NCBI GenBank assembly: GCA_021775475.1
Contig: JAJFHS010000022.1
Location: 1 to 64,000 of the forward strand
Direction of reading: 5' to 3'
From: Hyphomicrobiales bacterium
Lineage (GTDB): Bacteria > Pseudomonadota > Alphaproteobacteria > Rhizobiales > JAJFHR01
DNA: 64,000 nucleotides
Both the position numbers and the translations under genes were made by a program. Numbering within the stretch: the stretch's first letter is position 1; the number at the start of each line of letters is the position of its first letter. The notes beneath the pieces were generated by a model that saw nothing but the letters and a program-made list of their open reading frames with translations, did not search any database and was not told where the DNA came from. Shown in pieces: positions 63,452 through 64,000 of this stretch.

Positions 63452-63919
63452 TCAAGTCGTTGGATTGCTTTTTTCCCGCGCCAGCACCCTTGCGAACAGT
63501 ATGTTCTGCAATTCAAATCGATTTTGTGTGATGTCGGCAAGGGTGTATTTGTCGAGCACTTTGATAAATTCCGCCAGGGCTTCAGCGAAAATAGCGGTGA
63601 GATGGCAAGCGGGTGTAATGATACATTTGTTTTGTGATCCACGCATACACTCAACAAGGGCGAAATCTTCTTCAATTGCACGCACTACGTCACCAATGCG
63701 GATATCCTCAGGAGGTAAATTGAGCCGTAATCCACCGTTGCGACCGCGCACCGTTTGCAGCAATCCGGCGCGGGCCAGCTTGTTGACGATTTTCATCAGA
63801 TGCGCCCGTGAAATATTATAACGCATTGAAATGTCATCAATTTTAAACAGATCAGTTTCATTGGTGGCGACGAACATCAGCACGCGAAGGGCGAAATCAG
63901 AAGCCTGATTGAGGCGCAT
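63452..63919 (-). CDS. Rrf2-family iron-sulfur regulator, NsrR-like
   Basis: A 155-residue DNA-binding protein. The winged helix is MRLNQASDFALRVLMFVA..., ISRAHLMKIVNKLARAGLLQTVRGRNGGLRL (about 1-68). Three cysteines at 91, 99 and 105 (C-x7-C-x5-C) would bind a nitric-oxide- or iron-sensitive cluster. The C-terminal AEALAEFIKVLDKYTLADIT matches NsrR rather than IscR. RirA shares the cysteine spacing, so an iron-response role is possible. ATG 63919 is preferred to a frame start at 63991, which would overlap the promoter. Confidence 0.87.
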   Translation of the reverse strand: MRLNQASDFALRVLMFVATNETDLFKIDDISMRYNISRAHLMKIVNKLARAGLLQTVRGRNGGLRLNLPPEDIRIGDVVRAIEEDFALVECMRGSQNKCIITPACHLTAIFAEALAEFIKVLDKYTLADITQNRFELQNILFARVLAREKSNPTT

Positions 63920-63962
63920 GGCAAGTGGGTACCTTGTAAAATCAAATGTTGCACTTAAATCA

Positions 63963-63975
63963 TCTATATTATAGA
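63963..63975 (-). promoter_or_regulatory. Candidate -10 element inside a palindrome before the Rrf2 gene
   Basis: TCTATA-A-TATAGA contains TATAAT (minus strand, 63973-63968). AAGATG directly precedes it on the minus strand and resembles the NsrR half-site AAGATGYATTT. The location suggests autorepression; the -35 would be at the window edge and is not clear. Confidence 0.4.
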
Positions 63976-64000
63976 CATCTTTTATTCGCAACCATTGAAT

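Overview
The window is chromosomal DNA from an alphaproteobacterium, most likely a member of the Hyphomicrobiales (Rhizobiales) of moderate GC content. This is an inference from gene content and order. Arrangements familiar from that order include mutY-DUF721-DsbA-smc, a separate F0 operon (I-a-c-b'-b), ispH-thrB-rnhA, ispB-DUF2007-trmN6-S49 protease-glyQ-glyS-ppdK, histone deacetylase-xseB, and pdxH divergent from dnaJ-fabI-phosphatase-aroC. Nearly every base belongs to ordinary housekeeping genes. I see no prophage, no CRISPR array, no complete insertion sequence and no tRNA or rRNA gene.

Layout. 1-9.3 kb: DNA repair (rnhB, mutY), a DUF721 protein, a DsbA-like oxidoreductase, SMC, and a large soluble multi-PAS histidine kinase without a normal start codon. 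9.3-12.1 kb: the F0 part of ATP synthase behind a near-consensus promoter. 12.1-17.7 kb: a Gly/Tyr-rich secreted protein and the glycine cleavage operon gcvT-gcvH-gcvP under a tandem glycine riboswitch. 17.8-20.2 kb: ispH, thrB, rnhA. 20.2-27.3 kb: a repeat-rich gap, a radical SAM gene with a probable LexA box, a methyltransferase plus two glycosyltransferases of the arsenosugar-associated type, moaB, an unusual uracil-DNA glycosylase and ETF-quinone oxidoreductase. 27.3-39.7 kb: a TPR protein, isoprenoid genes, trmN6, an S49 protease, glycyl-tRNA synthetase and pyruvate phosphate dikinase. 39.8-54.1 kb: the most accessory part, with a TetR/MAPEG pair, an uncharacterised 201-residue protein, SRAP, the tsaC operon, an acyl-CoA dehydrogenase, a deacetylase, xseB, a GIY-YIG protein of foreign look, CreA, a cold-shock protein, an amidase and a transaminase. 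54.2-64 kb: a LysE-type exporter, an SDR, two PNPOx-family proteins, dnaJ, fabI, aroC, then surface-sugar genes and an NsrR-like Rrf2 regulator.

The most interesting signals are mostly small. (1) An alphaproteobacterial SOS box lies over the -35 of the radical SAM gene. (2) A methyltransferase/glycosyltransferase/glycosyltransferase cassette sits next to that gene. (3) A family of ~116-bp palindromic elements with a conserved interior occurs three times, with one shrunken copy. (4) The histidine kinase reading frame continues upstream to a probable ATT start. (5) A family-4-like uracil-DNA glycosylase has lost two of the four iron-sulfur cysteines. (6) A perfect FNR box lies in a gene-free gap. 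(7) A short leader ORF is joined by a TTGA overlap to a surface-carbohydrate gene. (8) A protein with homing-endonuclease-type repeats and a GIY-YIG domain sits at a gene-order breakpoint. I found no clearly new defence or mobile system. The methyltransferase/glycosyltransferase cassette is the best candidate for an undescribed pathway.
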